64,000 bases of DNA from Puccinia triticina. Lineage: Eukaryota; Basidiomycota; Pucciniomycetes; Pucciniales; Pucciniaceae. The notes beneath the pieces were generated by a model. It ran no database searches. It saw only the letters and a program-made list of their open reading frames with translations, and was not told where the DNA came from. The stretch spans positions 4,030,001 to 4,094,000 of the forward strand of contig NC_070564.1 of assembly GCF_026914185.1 (NCBI RefSeq), in the 5' to 3' direction. Each line of letters starts with the position of its first letter. The first letter of the stretch is position 1. This document shows positions 43,104-54,700 of the stretch, in pieces. Position numbers and translations under genes: made by a program.

Positions 43104-44893
43104 CATAAAATATGCCTTGGACTGACCCCCCAGTCCGCGAACCGCAGACAAAAAGGGGCCGGCGTCAACCTCTGTGGCCTGTTGCAAGTGCAAGGGGCAG
43201 ACAGGGGGAAGAAACTTGGAAACAAAAATTTGAGATAAATAAAGTAATGAACCCGCCAAGAAGCAGTACTGGAAATTTGGTACTTCGGCCTGTGCAGGTG
43301 CAGCAGGGGAAGGATAAAATACAGTTTAATTGACACTTGCAAGTGCAAAGTGCTGGTAAAATATTTTCCAACATGCGCAACTGCAACAGGGGGTTAAATT
43401 TGTTTTGGCTTGACACCGCCGGCTACCTGCAACTGCAGATAGGGGAGATGATCAAGGACAAGAAAGCATCAACAAGCGCAACTGCAACTGGGGACGACAA
43501 TCTGTGGGGGAAGCACGAGTTTGCTCCCCCCTATTTATGTCAAACTCAAGGCTCCAGGAAAACCTGTTGCTTTCCAGAATACTCCACTGAAACCCTGCCA
43601 CAATTGTTTTCGGAGGATGAGGACGACTTGTTCTGGCGATTTCCCACTACATGTAAGCTGTATGATCTACTGATGTCGAAACTTCTCCGCCCCTTTGTCA
43701 TGGTACTGACGCCTCCCAATATTGCGATGGAAACATTGTCCTTTTGACTCGAGGAGTCCGACATGTCTCACACAATTTTCAATGCACCTTTGACTCCATG
43801 CAATCCAGGCCTCTATTCGTACTTCTCCAGCCCGGCCATCCAAAAACAGGCGCTCCTCATCCTTCGCGCTCTGTTCAGCTTACCCTGCCGGAGCTGGTTT
43901 GACATCTACAACAACTTGAACTACCAGCACAAGTTTGAGCTTGTGGGCCGCTTTCTCAATGCGCTCATGGTCGTACAGGAAGGCCGAACCCTTCTTGAGA
44001 TTGTTGGGATCATCAACCTGACTTTGGACAAAGTGGGTGCCTGGGAAATCAAGAACAGGCTCTCCCAGCGCAAGTCGCTGGTCCATGCGCGTCTGCGCAC
44101 GCGAAGAATGTTTGCCCGGGCTTGATCCCTTGGACAACTAACAGGCCGGGATGGAAAAAGAGGCCGTGGTGAAGTAGACCCACAGAGCTCATCAATTATC
44201 AAATAAATCATCTCCCTCGTTGCGGCCTGTGTGCCCAGCTCAATCCATTGCATGCCCGCCCTCCGCCAGCTCAACACAATCTCCAGGCTGCTCTTTGACG
44301 CCCCCATGAGCCCATCCTCCTCCTCAGCCAAAGCCCACTGCTCACGGGCCAACAACTACTTCCTTGCCCTGCCCTCCATCACTGTCGAGTCACATTGGCT
44401 GGCCCTCTTCCACCTGCCCATGTTCTACACCGGCTGGGTCAAGAATGTGGGTCCGTGGAGGAGGAGTCCTGGGGTGACAGTAAATGGAGCTTGAACCATG
44501 TGCCCATGTGTCTGCAGGCCCTGATTGCCAAGCTAGACGGAGGAGCAACAGCGTCCTGCATGTGGTCGGATGGAGGGGACGGGGGGGAGTCAAAGATCTT
44601 CCAAAATGTGTCAATCTCTTTTTTGGGGGCCACCGTTTGACATGTCCTCCTGCCAGACCTGCTGTCCTTGCGCGGGACGACCACCGGCGCTGGTGCCACA
44701 GCTGGAGGAGCTGTTACGGGGCGTGGTGGAGGGGCACTATGCGCTCAAGCAACTTGCCAAGAGCTCTGCGGAGAGTCTACTCCAGGCCAACCCAGCCGTT
44801 TGGCCCCTTGCCCTTCCCGATCCCCTGCGTCTCCTCGACAACGACCACTCAGATGCCGCCGTCCTTGACGTCCGCGCCTGGCTCCTCCAGTGA
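43104..44893 (+). pseudogene. Coding-like mosaic, frames broken, unrecognised
   Basis: Several plus-strand frames succeed each other with natural-looking composition: 43337-43747 (acidic patch SEDEDDLFWRFP), 43763-44125 (LLILRALFSLPCRSWFDIYN, GRFLNALMVVQEGRTLLEIV), 44231-44494 (NYFLALPSITVESHWLALFH) and 44690-44893 (QLEELLRGVVEGHYALKQLA, DHSDAAVLDVRAWLLQ). The frames do not join into one ORF without splicing or frameshifts. I recognise no domain. It may be a multi-exon fungal gene, a captured fragment, or a pseudogene. It lies upstream of a Helitron 3' end at 45981, so transposon capture is plausible. Confidence 0.4.
43173..43490 (+). repeat. Scattered GCAASTGCAA motif, six occurrences
   Basis: GCAAGTGCAAGGGG, GCAGGTGCAGCAGGGG, GCAAGTGCAAAG, GCAACTGCAACAGGGG, GCAACTGCAGATAGGGG and GCAACTGCAACTGGGG occur at irregular 35-85 bp spacing. 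This is more than expected by chance for a ~14-mer, but it is not a regular tandem array. Confidence 0.55.
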
Positions 44894-45955
44894 CTCGCGC
44901 TCATCCAAAACGCTCACACCTGGGTGAATCCCTTGTTGAACAACAAGGCCAACACCACTTTATCAAAATCAACCAACGACTTCAGGTAGAACATACAATC
45001 AATGTGATTGATATCATTGCTGCTCAGATCCAAATTGCCTCTGGCGCTGGATTGACCCCACTGGTCTTGATGAGGAGGCCGTCTCGAAAAGGGGACATGT
45101 GATTCAATGTCGAGTAACCACAGAAGACCTGGCCATGGGATTTGAGCCAGACATCGGGAGGATCAAAGTCTATTGTTCTGCAGGTGGTAACGCTGTTTGA
45201 CTGGACACCTTCTCCGGATTCCCGTGGTCAGATCACACCTCCTTACAAAATTTTGCGCACAAAGGTCACATGTGAGAGCGCAAGGCGGAAGATGTTGAGT
45301 GCATTGGTTGAATTTAGAATTAGAGTAGTCAAGAGCAACATCCCCTTTCTCTTCTGAGTCTTCTGCCACAAGAACTTTTTCACCTCTCAAACTTGGAGGA
45401 TTGCAAGTAGATCTTAGGTAACCAAAATATTCCAATCTATTTTATCCTTTTTCACATTAGCACTGATCATCTCTCTGCAGTTTATCAACAACACTCCAGT
45501 TCTATTCCACCTTATCAGCAGTCCAAATTTGGCACAGAGGGGTTGCGCTTGGTTCTAGCCAGCATCCCTCCAACAGAGTCTACAGTGAGCTAATACTAAC
45601 TATTGCAACCATCAGCCACAAAGATTTGTTCTTGAACAATTTGGTCATGATTTTGTGCATGGTGCTGATTGTAGCAGAAGTAAAAAAGCAATCATTGTAG
45701 TGTTGAGAAAGTTTTCTATTTGCTGAGATTTCTGAACAACAGTTGAAAATCTCATCAAGTAACAAAGTCCTTCAGCCGTAAATTGTATAACATCACTCAT
45801 TTCTTGTTTTTGTGGGCCTTTTTTATTAGGCTGCTGGAGACCAAGGTTTTTGATTCAAATAAAAGTACTAAAAACTTGGAGTGTGTTGTTGGGTGGAGTT
45901 GGCCTTCTTCTGCTTGGCTTAGAATTCAAATGGTGGGTTGAACTTGTACCCCCGC
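44894..45955. other. Spacer upstream of the second Helitron terminus
   Basis: No gene recognised. By position it should be the 3' interior of a Helitron ending at 45981. Confidence 0.4.
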
Positions 45956-45981
45956 AGCGGCGTAGCCGCTTTAAACTCTAG
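45956..45981 (+). other. Second Helitron 3' terminus: hairpin plus CTAG
   Basis: Stem AGCGGC (45956-45961), loop GTA, stem GCCGCT (45965-45970), spacer TTAAACT, CTAG (45978-45981), then T. Same stem length, loop length and near-equal spacer as the terminus at 4684-4710, so the two belong to one family or close relatives. No Rep/helicase is seen upstream, so the element is non-autonomous. Confidence 0.7.
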
Positions 45982-45989
45982 TTGAAACA

Positions 45990-46262
45990 AAAAACACTAC
46001 TTTCCCCCCCCTCCAAAAAAAGCGCCTCAAAAGCGCTATAAAATAGCGTAGCGCGCTATTTATAGCGGAAGCGTAGTGCTTTTGCGCTATTTTTTGGCTA
46101 TAAATAGCGGCTAAAAAAAGAGAAAAGCTACAAGCTTGCACCAAAAAGCGCAAGCGTAACCCAAAAACGCTATAAATTGGCGCAGCGCATCCGGGCCTAA
46201 AAGCGCTACGCTACGCTTTGCGCTGCGCTGCGCTATCTGTAGCGCAGCGCTTTTACCATTGG
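45990..46262. repeat. AGCGC/TATAGCGC-rich palindromic repeat
   Basis: Strings such as AAAGCGCTATAAAATAGCGT, GCGCTATTTATAGCGG and GCGCTGCGCTGCGCTATC repeat throughout. The 3' edge ends TTGGCGCCAGTG, which resembles the complement of the CAGTGGCGCAACGGC string at 36377-36395, so CAGTGGCGC may be the terminal repeat of this family. Confidence 0.6.
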
Positions 46263-46838
46263 CGCCAGTGAGGCACTGACTTATCAAAGTGCCTCCGCCC
46301 CGGCGGCTAGCTAGCTATGGTTGAGTGGGGAGCATCCTGGGACCTGAGTCCCTCCCTGCAGTCGGCGGACCTTTGTTGACCACGCAGGCCTACACCACCG
46401 GCGCAGGTCAACGTTCTGTTGACAACCTGCCTCCTCGTCCCCCAAAAGTTGATTTCCTCCGCAGGGGACAAAGTTTTGACGCTGTCAGAAATTACCACAA
46501 AAGAAATGGTTGGTGTGGTTTTGGTTGCCACAACGGAATCCTGGCAGAGAGGGGCGGATGCACTGACGTTGTTTGACCAGCAAGGGTTCTCCACATTTGT
46601 TGGCCAATCACACAAGCAACGTTGAGTTGACACCTTTCCCTCTGCGCTCCAGAAGCGCGTCGAGGGATTGAGCCCACAACATTGGCAATGGTCAATCTTG
46701 CAGGTGCCGCTTGGCAAAAGGGACTGCCGCGGGCTCAAACCCACAGGCCAACCTTCCCAAGCAGCGTATTCAGTAGATCTTCTTGCCAGTTGCACTATGC
46801 AAAATTGGCTATACCTTCAACACGGAATCACAATATTA
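46263..46838. other. Spacer; no gene recognised
   Basis: Open frames on both strands are short and mutually shadowing. Nothing assigned. Confidence 0.4.
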
Positions 46839-46969
46839 GGACGGCTCACGTAGGGCCGAAATCAGCAAGACCAGAATAAAGTTTATCCCACGGTCCCAGC
46901 CAATTTGGCTGGGAAAGCTTGCTGATTTATAACATCAGCAGGGTTAAAAAATCCCTACGTGAACCGTCC
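46839..46969. mobile_element. MITE, 131 bp, TA-flanked
   Basis: Ends GGACGGCTCACGTAGGG and CCCTACGTGAACCGTCC are 17-bp inverted repeats with one mismatch, flanked by TA at 46837-46838 and 46970-46971. It shares the TTCACGT core of the 11244-11436 MITE ends, so both probably use related transposases. Confidence 0.85.
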
Positions 46970-46971
46970 TA

Positions 46972-47432
46972 TTAATACCAAAGGAACCCAGTTTATTTCC
47001 ACAGTTCCACAAAAAAAAAACATCAAAGGTAAAAAGAAAAAAGAATCAAATTGTCTTCTTGAACGCTCACTTGGCAAAGCATCTTTGCAGGGGCGCAGGA
47101 AAGCAAAAAAAAAAAGCTTCTGCAACCTGAGCGTCCGGGACTGGTTGGTCAGACCATCCCGTTCCAGCAACGCTCAAGTTGGGGGACCTTGCTGTCATGA
47201 AAAAGTTTTGGTTAATGAAAACGTCTTTTTGACGTTTTGTCAAGCCGTCCCAGGGACCCTGGCATCCTATCAACGAGTGGATCCTCAAAACGTTGTTTGG
47301 ACGCTTGGGCAGGCTGTCCTTGCAACCCAAGCGTCCTATTGACCGCATGGCTTCAGTGCATGTCCTCCGGATGCTGGTGAAAGCGTCAGGATAACCCAGG
47401 TATCCCAAGAACGGCTGGGTTGAGGCCATTTG
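46972..47432. other. Spacer; no gene recognised
   Basis: Several GGACGCTTGGG / CAAGCGTCC and GTCC-rich words recur, perhaps a decayed repeat. No coding signal. Confidence 0.35.
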
Positions 47433-47609
47433 TGGTTTTCAAAATTGATTTTCAAACCAATTTTTACATAAAATCATAAGATCTACATGTTCAAACTTTT
47501 GATGGGGTGAATGTTGAGGGTTCTCTTCATTTCAAGCACCTCTCAAAACTTTGATAAATCTTATGATTTTATGTAAAATGAGATTCAAAAATCAATTTTG
47601 AACACCCTA
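47433..47609. mobile_element. Candidate MITE with long imperfect inverted ends
   Basis: TTTTCAAAATTGATTTTCAA...ACATAAAATCATAAGATCTA on the left is matched by TAAATCTTATGATTTTATGT...ATCAATTTTGAACACCCTA on the right; the inverted repeat spans about 55 bp per side. The right edge ends at TA. The left edge is imprecise. Confidence 0.6.
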
Positions 47610-48437
47610 ATTGTCCTCTCAACACAAAATCTTCCGTCAAAGGGACTTTGACGTCCCAGAAACCCCAGATCCCGCAAACATTGCGGTTGATGAGGACGTC
47701 AGTGAATACATTCCGTCTGAAATCTGTCTTGCGGCCATCAAGACAACCACAACTTTCCCCTGCAGTCCTAGTGGTTGCCAGGACGCGTGATTCCTGCAAC
47801 TGTTTGGGCAGCTTCCTGACTTCTCTCGATTGCTCCTGTGGTGTACGCAGGCCGGCATAGGGGCTGGCCCTTAGCAGCCTGTAAGCGGATGTCCCAAGCT
47901 GTCACTGATGTGTCACAGTTGTCAATATTACGGACGTTTGATGCGGGCAAGGGTGTATCTCACATTGCCAGCCAAAGGGAGCAGCCGATCAGGCTTGGAT
48001 CCACCCCCACCAATTTTGGCGGCTCCGCTGGAGGACAAAAATGCCTTCCAGGCCGCCAAGGTTGGACTCAGTTTGCGCAACAGCGGCTCCGTCGGAGATG
48101 TTCTACAAGGCAGATGCACTTTTAAGCTTTTTCGCCAAATCACCTTTGAAGTGAGGGTTTTCTTTTGAAAAATCCTTGAGGTCGCGCCCCTCGCTTAACT
48201 TTTGAGAATTGTTCAAGCTTTTTCCAAGTTTTCGTGAAAAACATCAATTTTTTTTTGAATGTTTGAATTATAAGGTTTTTATCCGGAAGAGATTGGTTCA
48301 GAAAGCGGATATGGCCGGATCAAATCTTAAAACTTTGCAGCCAGATATACTTTGAAAAACCTTTGGGGTCGCAACCCGCCCTCTGAATGAATTTCAAATA
48401 TTTTTGGGAGGCTTCTCAAGAGTTGTCCTCAACAAAA
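47610..48437. other. Spacer; no gene recognised
   Basis: No credible gene. Two AT-rich segments near 48160-48260 and 48350-48430 share CTTTGAAAAAYCTTKRGGTCGC, a short dispersed duplication. Confidence 0.4.
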
Positions 48438-48690
48438 ATGGGTACGTATGGTACAGTTATTGGTAATGTACCAATATCTTAACAATTTTTCACTTTTTAC
48501 CGTTACCTTCAACCGTCACGGAAGTGTGCTACGATATTGCACACCTAGTAAGTTCTTTTTTTGACGTCCGTTACAATATCTGCCCGCGCAGAGGGGCAGA
48601 TATTGGACAATATATTAGCCAAAGGGGGCCATTTGCCCCTCTCCATCTTGTTATCCTGCGGTTAATGTATGACAAACTATTAACGCGAGT
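48438..48690. repeat. Diverged inverted relative of the 30170-30580 hAT MITE
   Basis: Shared words in opposite orientation include GGTACAGTTATTGGTAA, GTTACAATATCTGCCC, GGGGCAGATATTG and AAGGGGGCCATTTGCCCCTC. Ends are too diverged to place. Confidence 0.65.
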
Positions 48691-48784
48691 AAAACATCAA
48701 AAAATTCTGGAGAGGATTGCTGGGCCGAGGGGTTCAAGGAGTGCGTGGGAGTGGGCGCGTCCTGGTACTACTTTCTCACCAGCT

Positions 48785-48915
48785 GCGTAGCGCAGCGTGA
48801 CCCCGCTGCTACACTTTTCACAGCGGGGAAGAGCTTCTCAACCGCTGCGCTGCGCTTTTTCGCAGCGGAACCAGCGCTTTTTCAGCAGCGCTACTGCTAT
48901 TTGCTCCAGGGAAAA
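48785..48915. repeat. AGCGC-rich repeat fragment
   Basis: GCGTAGCGCAGCGTGACCCC, CCGCTGCGCTGCGC and CAGCGCTTTTTCAGCAGCGC. It abuts the left LTR of the gag-only Copia element. Confidence 0.6.
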
Positions 48916-48923
48916 AGCAGGTA

Positions 48924-50971
48924 TGTATATATAGACTAAGTACAATGCATCAGTTTGTGGGTGTGAGTGAAAATGAATATTCATAGAAGGGAATAGAAAC
49001 AGATGGAACTTGGGGAGAGATCGGTGACATTTGGGCAATCAAAGGCAGAGCGCGCGCACAAGAGCTTCAAACATAAATGGAAAACTCATCAGGCAAGTAC
49101 AGTCAGGGATCAATGTCACAAGGCTGTTAAGAGAAGCTAGTATGACCACAACCTATGGGACAACACAGGTGGAGACAAGCATAAGACAAGATGGAATGGC
49201 ACACAAGGACTGTTGAGAGGAGAAGAGGCAGAAGGAAGAAATGTAAATCCAACACCCCCCGTTCCTGATGCCAAATGAACCTGGGACCAAAAAAGTCTAA
49301 GTTGCAGAGTTATCAAACTGAGGACTGAGGTGATGAGAGGATGGAAGAGGAAGGGTAGCCGATCAAGGAGTCGTCAAGTCAATAGTTGATATTTTGAGGA
49401 GAAGATGTAGAGAAAAGGAGGGGAAAGGAATGAAGGCAAGATTGATCTAGGAGCATCGAGGGAACCAAGATGGCCAAGTTGATTGAGGTCGGAGTTGAAG
49501 AGGTGGTCAAGAGAGAAAAAAGGGATAGGGCAAGTCGAGATTGAGGGAATGCAATCAGAAGTAGCTGACGTTCTCAAACTTAACATTGGTAATGTTGTAG
49601 CGGCCGCCATCGGGGGTGCAGAACCAAGTGAAGTTGCCTTTTGGTTTGGCCTCTTGAGGTTGGTCAATAGTCAAATGGGCTGACTCAGTCTTTGGGCCGG
49701 GAGCCGTTTTGGGGAATTTGACCCAGCAGTTGGTTGGGCAATGGCCGGGTTTCTTGCAGTGCGGACAGATCAGACCGGATGCTTGAGTGTGAAGAGAGGT
49801 TTGAGGAGCAGATCCAATTGACGTTTTCAAATTCAATTGATTTTGAGTGGCGTAGTCTTCAAGCTTCTTCAGGACCTGATTGAAGGGGATCGTTTCAAAA
49901 TTCATTGAAATATTGGTCTTGAAGGAGTGGAATTCTTGAGGCAACTTGTTGAGCATGAGGATGGTTTGAACTTGATCATCAAGTACAAGTCAAGACAGAT
50001 TAATCTTTTGATTGGCCGATTGGATCAATGGCATAAACAAGAGAAAATTGTCGTAATCAACTGCAAGGAACTGTTTGAGAGCAGTGGTCTTAGCAGTGAG
50101 GTCGTCGCCGGCATACTTGGACTTGAGAAGCGACCACAAATTTTGGCCGTTGAACTTGTTGGTGTTGGGTAAAGATGAGCTGACATAGGCGAGAACTTCC
50201 TGACTGAGTAGCTGGATGATCTTGGCGTAGGCGTCCTCGTTGTATATGACGTACAGCTTGAAGTTGTCCTTGTCTTTTTCGAGGTCAGGAATGGCAACGG
50301 TATTTTTGACAACGTTCAGATATTTGAGTTTGTGAAGCTTTGCCTTGATCGGAAGAAGCCAAAGCGCATAGTTCTTGTTGGTGAGGAGGATCTTTGTTTC
50401 GCGGATGACCAATTCTGATGACATGATGGGAAGAGGTTGAAGAAGAAAGTTGGAGCGGAGTTTGACTGTTAATTGTGAAGGGATTTCAAGTGAAGACCGC
50501 CGCACAAAGAAATCACTGAGATGAGCCTTTAGGCTTGAGAAGGGACAGTGAGGGGATAAGAGCTCACTGGATCGGCTCTGATAGGAGGCGCAGATAATGA
50601 AGAAGAAGAACCAATGAGTTGATTGCTATGTGCTAAGCTATGTATATATAGACTAAGTACAATGCATCAGTTTGTGGGTGTGAGTGAAAATGAATATTCA
50701 TAGAAGGGAATGGAAACAGATGGAACTTGGGGAGAGATTGGTGACATTCGGGCAATCAAAGGCAGAGCGCGCGCACGATAGCGTCAAACATAAATGGAAA
50801 ACTAATCAGGCAAGTACAGTCAGGGATTGATGTCACAAGGCTGTTAAGACAAGCTAGTATGACCACAACTTATGGGACAACACAGGTGGAGACAAGCATA
50901 AGACAAGATGGAATGGCACACAAGGACTGTTGAGAGGAGAAGAGGCAGAAGGAAGAAATGGAAATCCAACA
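48924..50971 (-). mobile_element. Gag-only (pol-less) Copia element, 2,048 bp
   Basis: Two 331-bp LTRs, 48924-49254 and 50641-50971 (TGTATATATAGAC...CCAACA), differ at roughly a dozen positions. Between them on the minus strand only gag is present; a polypurine tract (complement of CCCCCCGTTCC at 49255-49265) abuts the 3' LTR. Protease, integrase, reverse transcriptase and RNase H are absent. Flanking pentamers differ (AGGTA left, TCCTC right), so no target duplication remains. It would depend on another Copia for enzymes. Confidence 0.85.
49555..50424 (-). pseudogene. Copia-type gag with one in-frame TGA
   Basis: Frame from ATG at 50424 to a stop at 49555. The first part (MSSELVIRETKILLTNKNYA) has the N-terminal gag motif of Copia polyproteins, LLTNKNYALWLLPIKAKL. 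The second part holds LPQEFHSFKTNISM and a CX2CX4HX4C zinc knuckle (CPHCKKPGHCPTNC, near 49755). A TGA at 49990-49992 interrupts the frame without a shift. Gag packages the RNA of the element into particles; this copy could make only the first ~144 residues. Confidence 0.8.
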
Positions 50972-51745
50972 TCCTCATCTGGCCCTGTCAACCTGACTCC
51001 TCAGACAAATTACACAAGGGTCTGATACAGGAGTGAAACCCCCCTCAACTCCAAAGCAAATTGTCCCTCCCAGAGCAAAATATGTAAGCTTCCGTTTATA
51101 ACTTGAGAAAGTCTTGGTTATTTTGCAGAAGCCCGTGTCCTGGAAGTGTACGTCACAGCTGGGGCATATAGCTCTCCCCCTCAAGAAAGCTCCCAGCTTC
51201 ATTTCCTCCGTTAGACTTCCAGATACCAAGCCCAACTTTATTAGGGGGTTTCAAACATGGTGCAGGTCACATTTCAGGAACCCCCAATTAAGGAAATCAG
51301 CACTCCTGCAACAGAAACTGCAGTGCGCATGGGTGTGTGATCCATCTCTGCAAGATGTCATAACCTGAAGTCTTATTTCAGCCCAAACTCAGATGATGGG
51401 GTGGCATTGACCTTGTCTGAACCATATCTTTTCTTTCAGATCTTCCATCACTTTTTGATCCTAATCCTAATCCTAATCCTCTTGTTCCCAATACTCTAAG
51501 CAAGTCTCCAAGTGCTCCAACACTCTTAGCCCGCTCCAACACTGTGCTAGATCACATCCTCTGTCCTTCTTTGATGGACTTACTTCCCCTGATTCCCTAA
51601 TGCTCAATCCACCAAACCCCACCAATGGGCATCCTTCCCTGTTGTCTCAACTCAACAAATCCTTCCTTCTCCACTCATCCCTGAGAATCCAACCCTTCTC
51701 TTTCCATGCTCCTTCAAAATTTTGGTTTTGAAGGTCATTCTGAGC
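50972..51745. other. Spacer; no gene recognised
   Basis: A TTAGGGGGTTTCAAACATGG terminus-like string is at 51240. A three-to-four unit CCTAAT repeat is at 51459-51481. No gene. Confidence 0.45.
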
Positions 51746-54700
51746 TAAAGATTGACATTGGGACCCGGGTACCCGTGAAGGGTACGGGTACCGGGTGACA
51801 GCTTTGCTTAAATCAGACACCCGGACCCGTACCTGTACCCGCCTTGGCGGGTACCGGCGGTCTCCAGGCGGTGTACCCGCGGGTACTTGCCCTCCATATT
51901 TACTCATAGCTGCTTTAGAGTTGATTGCTAGCATAAATATATATATATATAATAAAAATTACCTATTCATCATCTAGATGAATCACCTGTTTCTGGCCTT
52001 TAGGCTTTGATTTTCCCTTCTCCTTTGAACTTAACTTTTTCTCCATCTGAATCCCGCTCTTCCAATCAGCCAAGAGCCCTTCCTTGATCAATCCGTTCTT
52101 GGAATAGAACGCAACGGCCATCCCCCTGCTTAATGATCGAGCTGACAGTCGGTGTCTCTTTGCCGACACATAATTGCGTCCAAGGGAGAAGGCCCTCTCG
52201 ACGTCAACTGATGTGGCTGTAAACTCGGATTGGTCAGTGCTGGTAGCAATAGATACCTTGAAATGTTGAACGTACCTGGACAGCTTAGCACATCCAGTGC
52301 CATTTGCACCAGGCCCCCGTGAGTATTTCCAGATCGCTTTTGGTCGATCCACCATTTAAGTGGATTTACTGGTCCGTCGCCTGACAAGACTAGCCCCTCC
52401 GCAAGCCAGACATCCAATGCGTCCGATGAGCTGCGGCTGCCTCGGACAGCGGCAGCAGTTCCAAGGCCAGCTAGCATAGTTGTCTTGGGCTGATGATATT
52501 TCAGATCAATCATGGATGTTAGTAAGAAGAAAAATGGGAAACTGTCGGCTTGATTAAAGAAATTACAAACCTTGTTGTTTGAAAATGACAATGACGGTGT
52601 TGTAGAAATCGGTAAAGGCTTGTAAAATGATACCCACATCTCCCTGGTCAGTCAAATTGCTTCGTCTATCCACGCCGGTTCCCAGTTAGCTAGCTTGAAA
52701 TATTCATCCCTGAACAATGGGTGAAGGACTGAATTGAATGGGTTAGTTCAAGGGAAATTTGATGGACACATACTGAAGGAAGAATAAAACCTACTAATAG
52801 CAATCCTATAAAGCGGTGAGGCATCCGTTAAGCTGTAATACTTGTTTGTAATTTTAAGTCTAAGTCTACAGGCATTGCGTAAGGCAGGCGGATAAGTCGA
52901 ACTAGTAATTGCCGATGACAAGTGCTTGGTGATTTGATCAATAAAGACCACAATATTTGCTAATCGAGCTGAGCCGGCAACCAATAATTGAAGTGCTATC
53001 TCATAGAATATTTTCAGAACATCGGCCATGTCTTGTGCCAATTTGAAATCACACTGATCCAAGTAGTACCTACGCTTGACTCCATGTCACTTATGACTCT
53101 GCCACTCAATACTTGAGGGGAGCGGAGAGAAATTCAGTCTGACCATCAATATTGTGAACAGGAGATTGTGAAAGACTTACATTGCATCTTTGCATCTGAT
53201 GATGCTGGCGAGTTGGGTGTAGGTTGAATTCCATCGGGTACAAACATCCCTTTCAATGGTATGAGGGGTGGCGCAGTCCCTTTCGCCACATATCTCAATG
53301 AAAAGCGCCTTTGAGTTGGGGGAATACCTAAGCTTTTTTGCAATCGCACAAAACTAGAAAAATTGAAAGCCAAAACAATCAGTTAGACTCCAATGATGCA
53401 ATTGAAAGCTATGCCTCTCACTTTTGCCAAGCTTTCTTTGCAACAATCAGTTGTGTAGCGGTCGGAGGTTTCTTCGTTGCTAGCCTGTTTGATATTTGCC
53501 AGATTGAGTGATTCACTGTCAGAATCACTCTGATGCTTGTCCTCGCTTGAGTTTGATTCTTCATTGTCTGAGACTGCATCTCTCTCAATGGTGAAACTAG
53601 TATGAGATATATGAGATAAAAGCTCATATAAGTGCCTTGAAACAATATCCATAAGACTGCAGGTTGGACTTACGGTCTTATTTGCTCCACTGCGTCATCA
53701 GTACCTGATTCCGAGTCGGTTGAATCATCCCGAGTCGGAGCCGATGGTCCTTGGCTATTTGATTTCTTTGCTCCCTTCTGAGTTCCAAGCGGTCGGAGTA
53801 TCCCTCCGGCAATTAAGTTCAGCACATGGGCAAAACAACGTACCCACTGCGGTTCCCCGTTAAAGCGAGGCCACTTTTGCTTTTTAAGCTCCTTCACCAT
53901 CACTCAATTGTTTGCCGCATTGTCGCTGACTATGCCGCATATCTGAGGTCAAAATTGGTTGTTGATCAGCTTGCGATTGAACAAAAAAGAAGAAAAAATA
54001 ACAGAAAAGCAATTACCTTATCCTGAATACCAAACTTTTCCACTACCAGGCGGACAGTCTCTGCTAAGTACTCACCAGTGTGCTGATGGGAGAGCCGAAC
54101 AAAGCCAAGAGGCATAGCCTCTAGCTTTATATCAACCGAGCTGAGATCGTCCAATCGGTACAAGACAACACCAAGGATGTCAAAACCATTTGGTGACTGC
54201 CACGCGTCCACTCCCAAGTATAATGCCCCTGTGTGCGACTAAGATATAAAAATGCAAGGTTATTCTTGTGTCAACTATAAGAAAATTATGTATTTAAGAA
54301 AAAGAAATACTGACAGTAAGAACAGACTTGTAATTCTGTTGAACAGCAGTGTATAGCACATGAATATCCCTCAAAACCGTGCGGCTTGACAGTAAATTCT
54401 TGACAACGACTGGATGGAGGATAGCCCGATGGCTGCCATCGACTAGAGCTGAAAAGGGTCTGGCAGCCTCGGCACACCACACAGCACAGAGCTGTGGAAC
54501 CTATAAAAAGAAAATATAGTCAGTTATCTTCATTTTATAGTTACTAAAACATAAACTACTTACCTCTTTGGGTTCAATATGGCCAGTTCCCTTGAATCCG
54601 AGACTTGAGAGTGTATGATTTTTGTTTTGTTTGCGAAGACAATTGGCAGCATGTTTGATCAAGTTACTACAAGACAAGTCGGACGTTGGGCGATTGATTC

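Noticed and set aside
46297..46315. CCGCCCCGGCGGCTAG as a third Helitron 3' terminus
   Set aside because: The hairpin has no spacer before CTAG and the next base is C, not T.
51459..51481. CCTAAT tandem repeat resembling a telomere
   Set aside because: Only three to four units, and the unit is CCTAAT rather than the fungal CCCTAA; no subtelomeric context.
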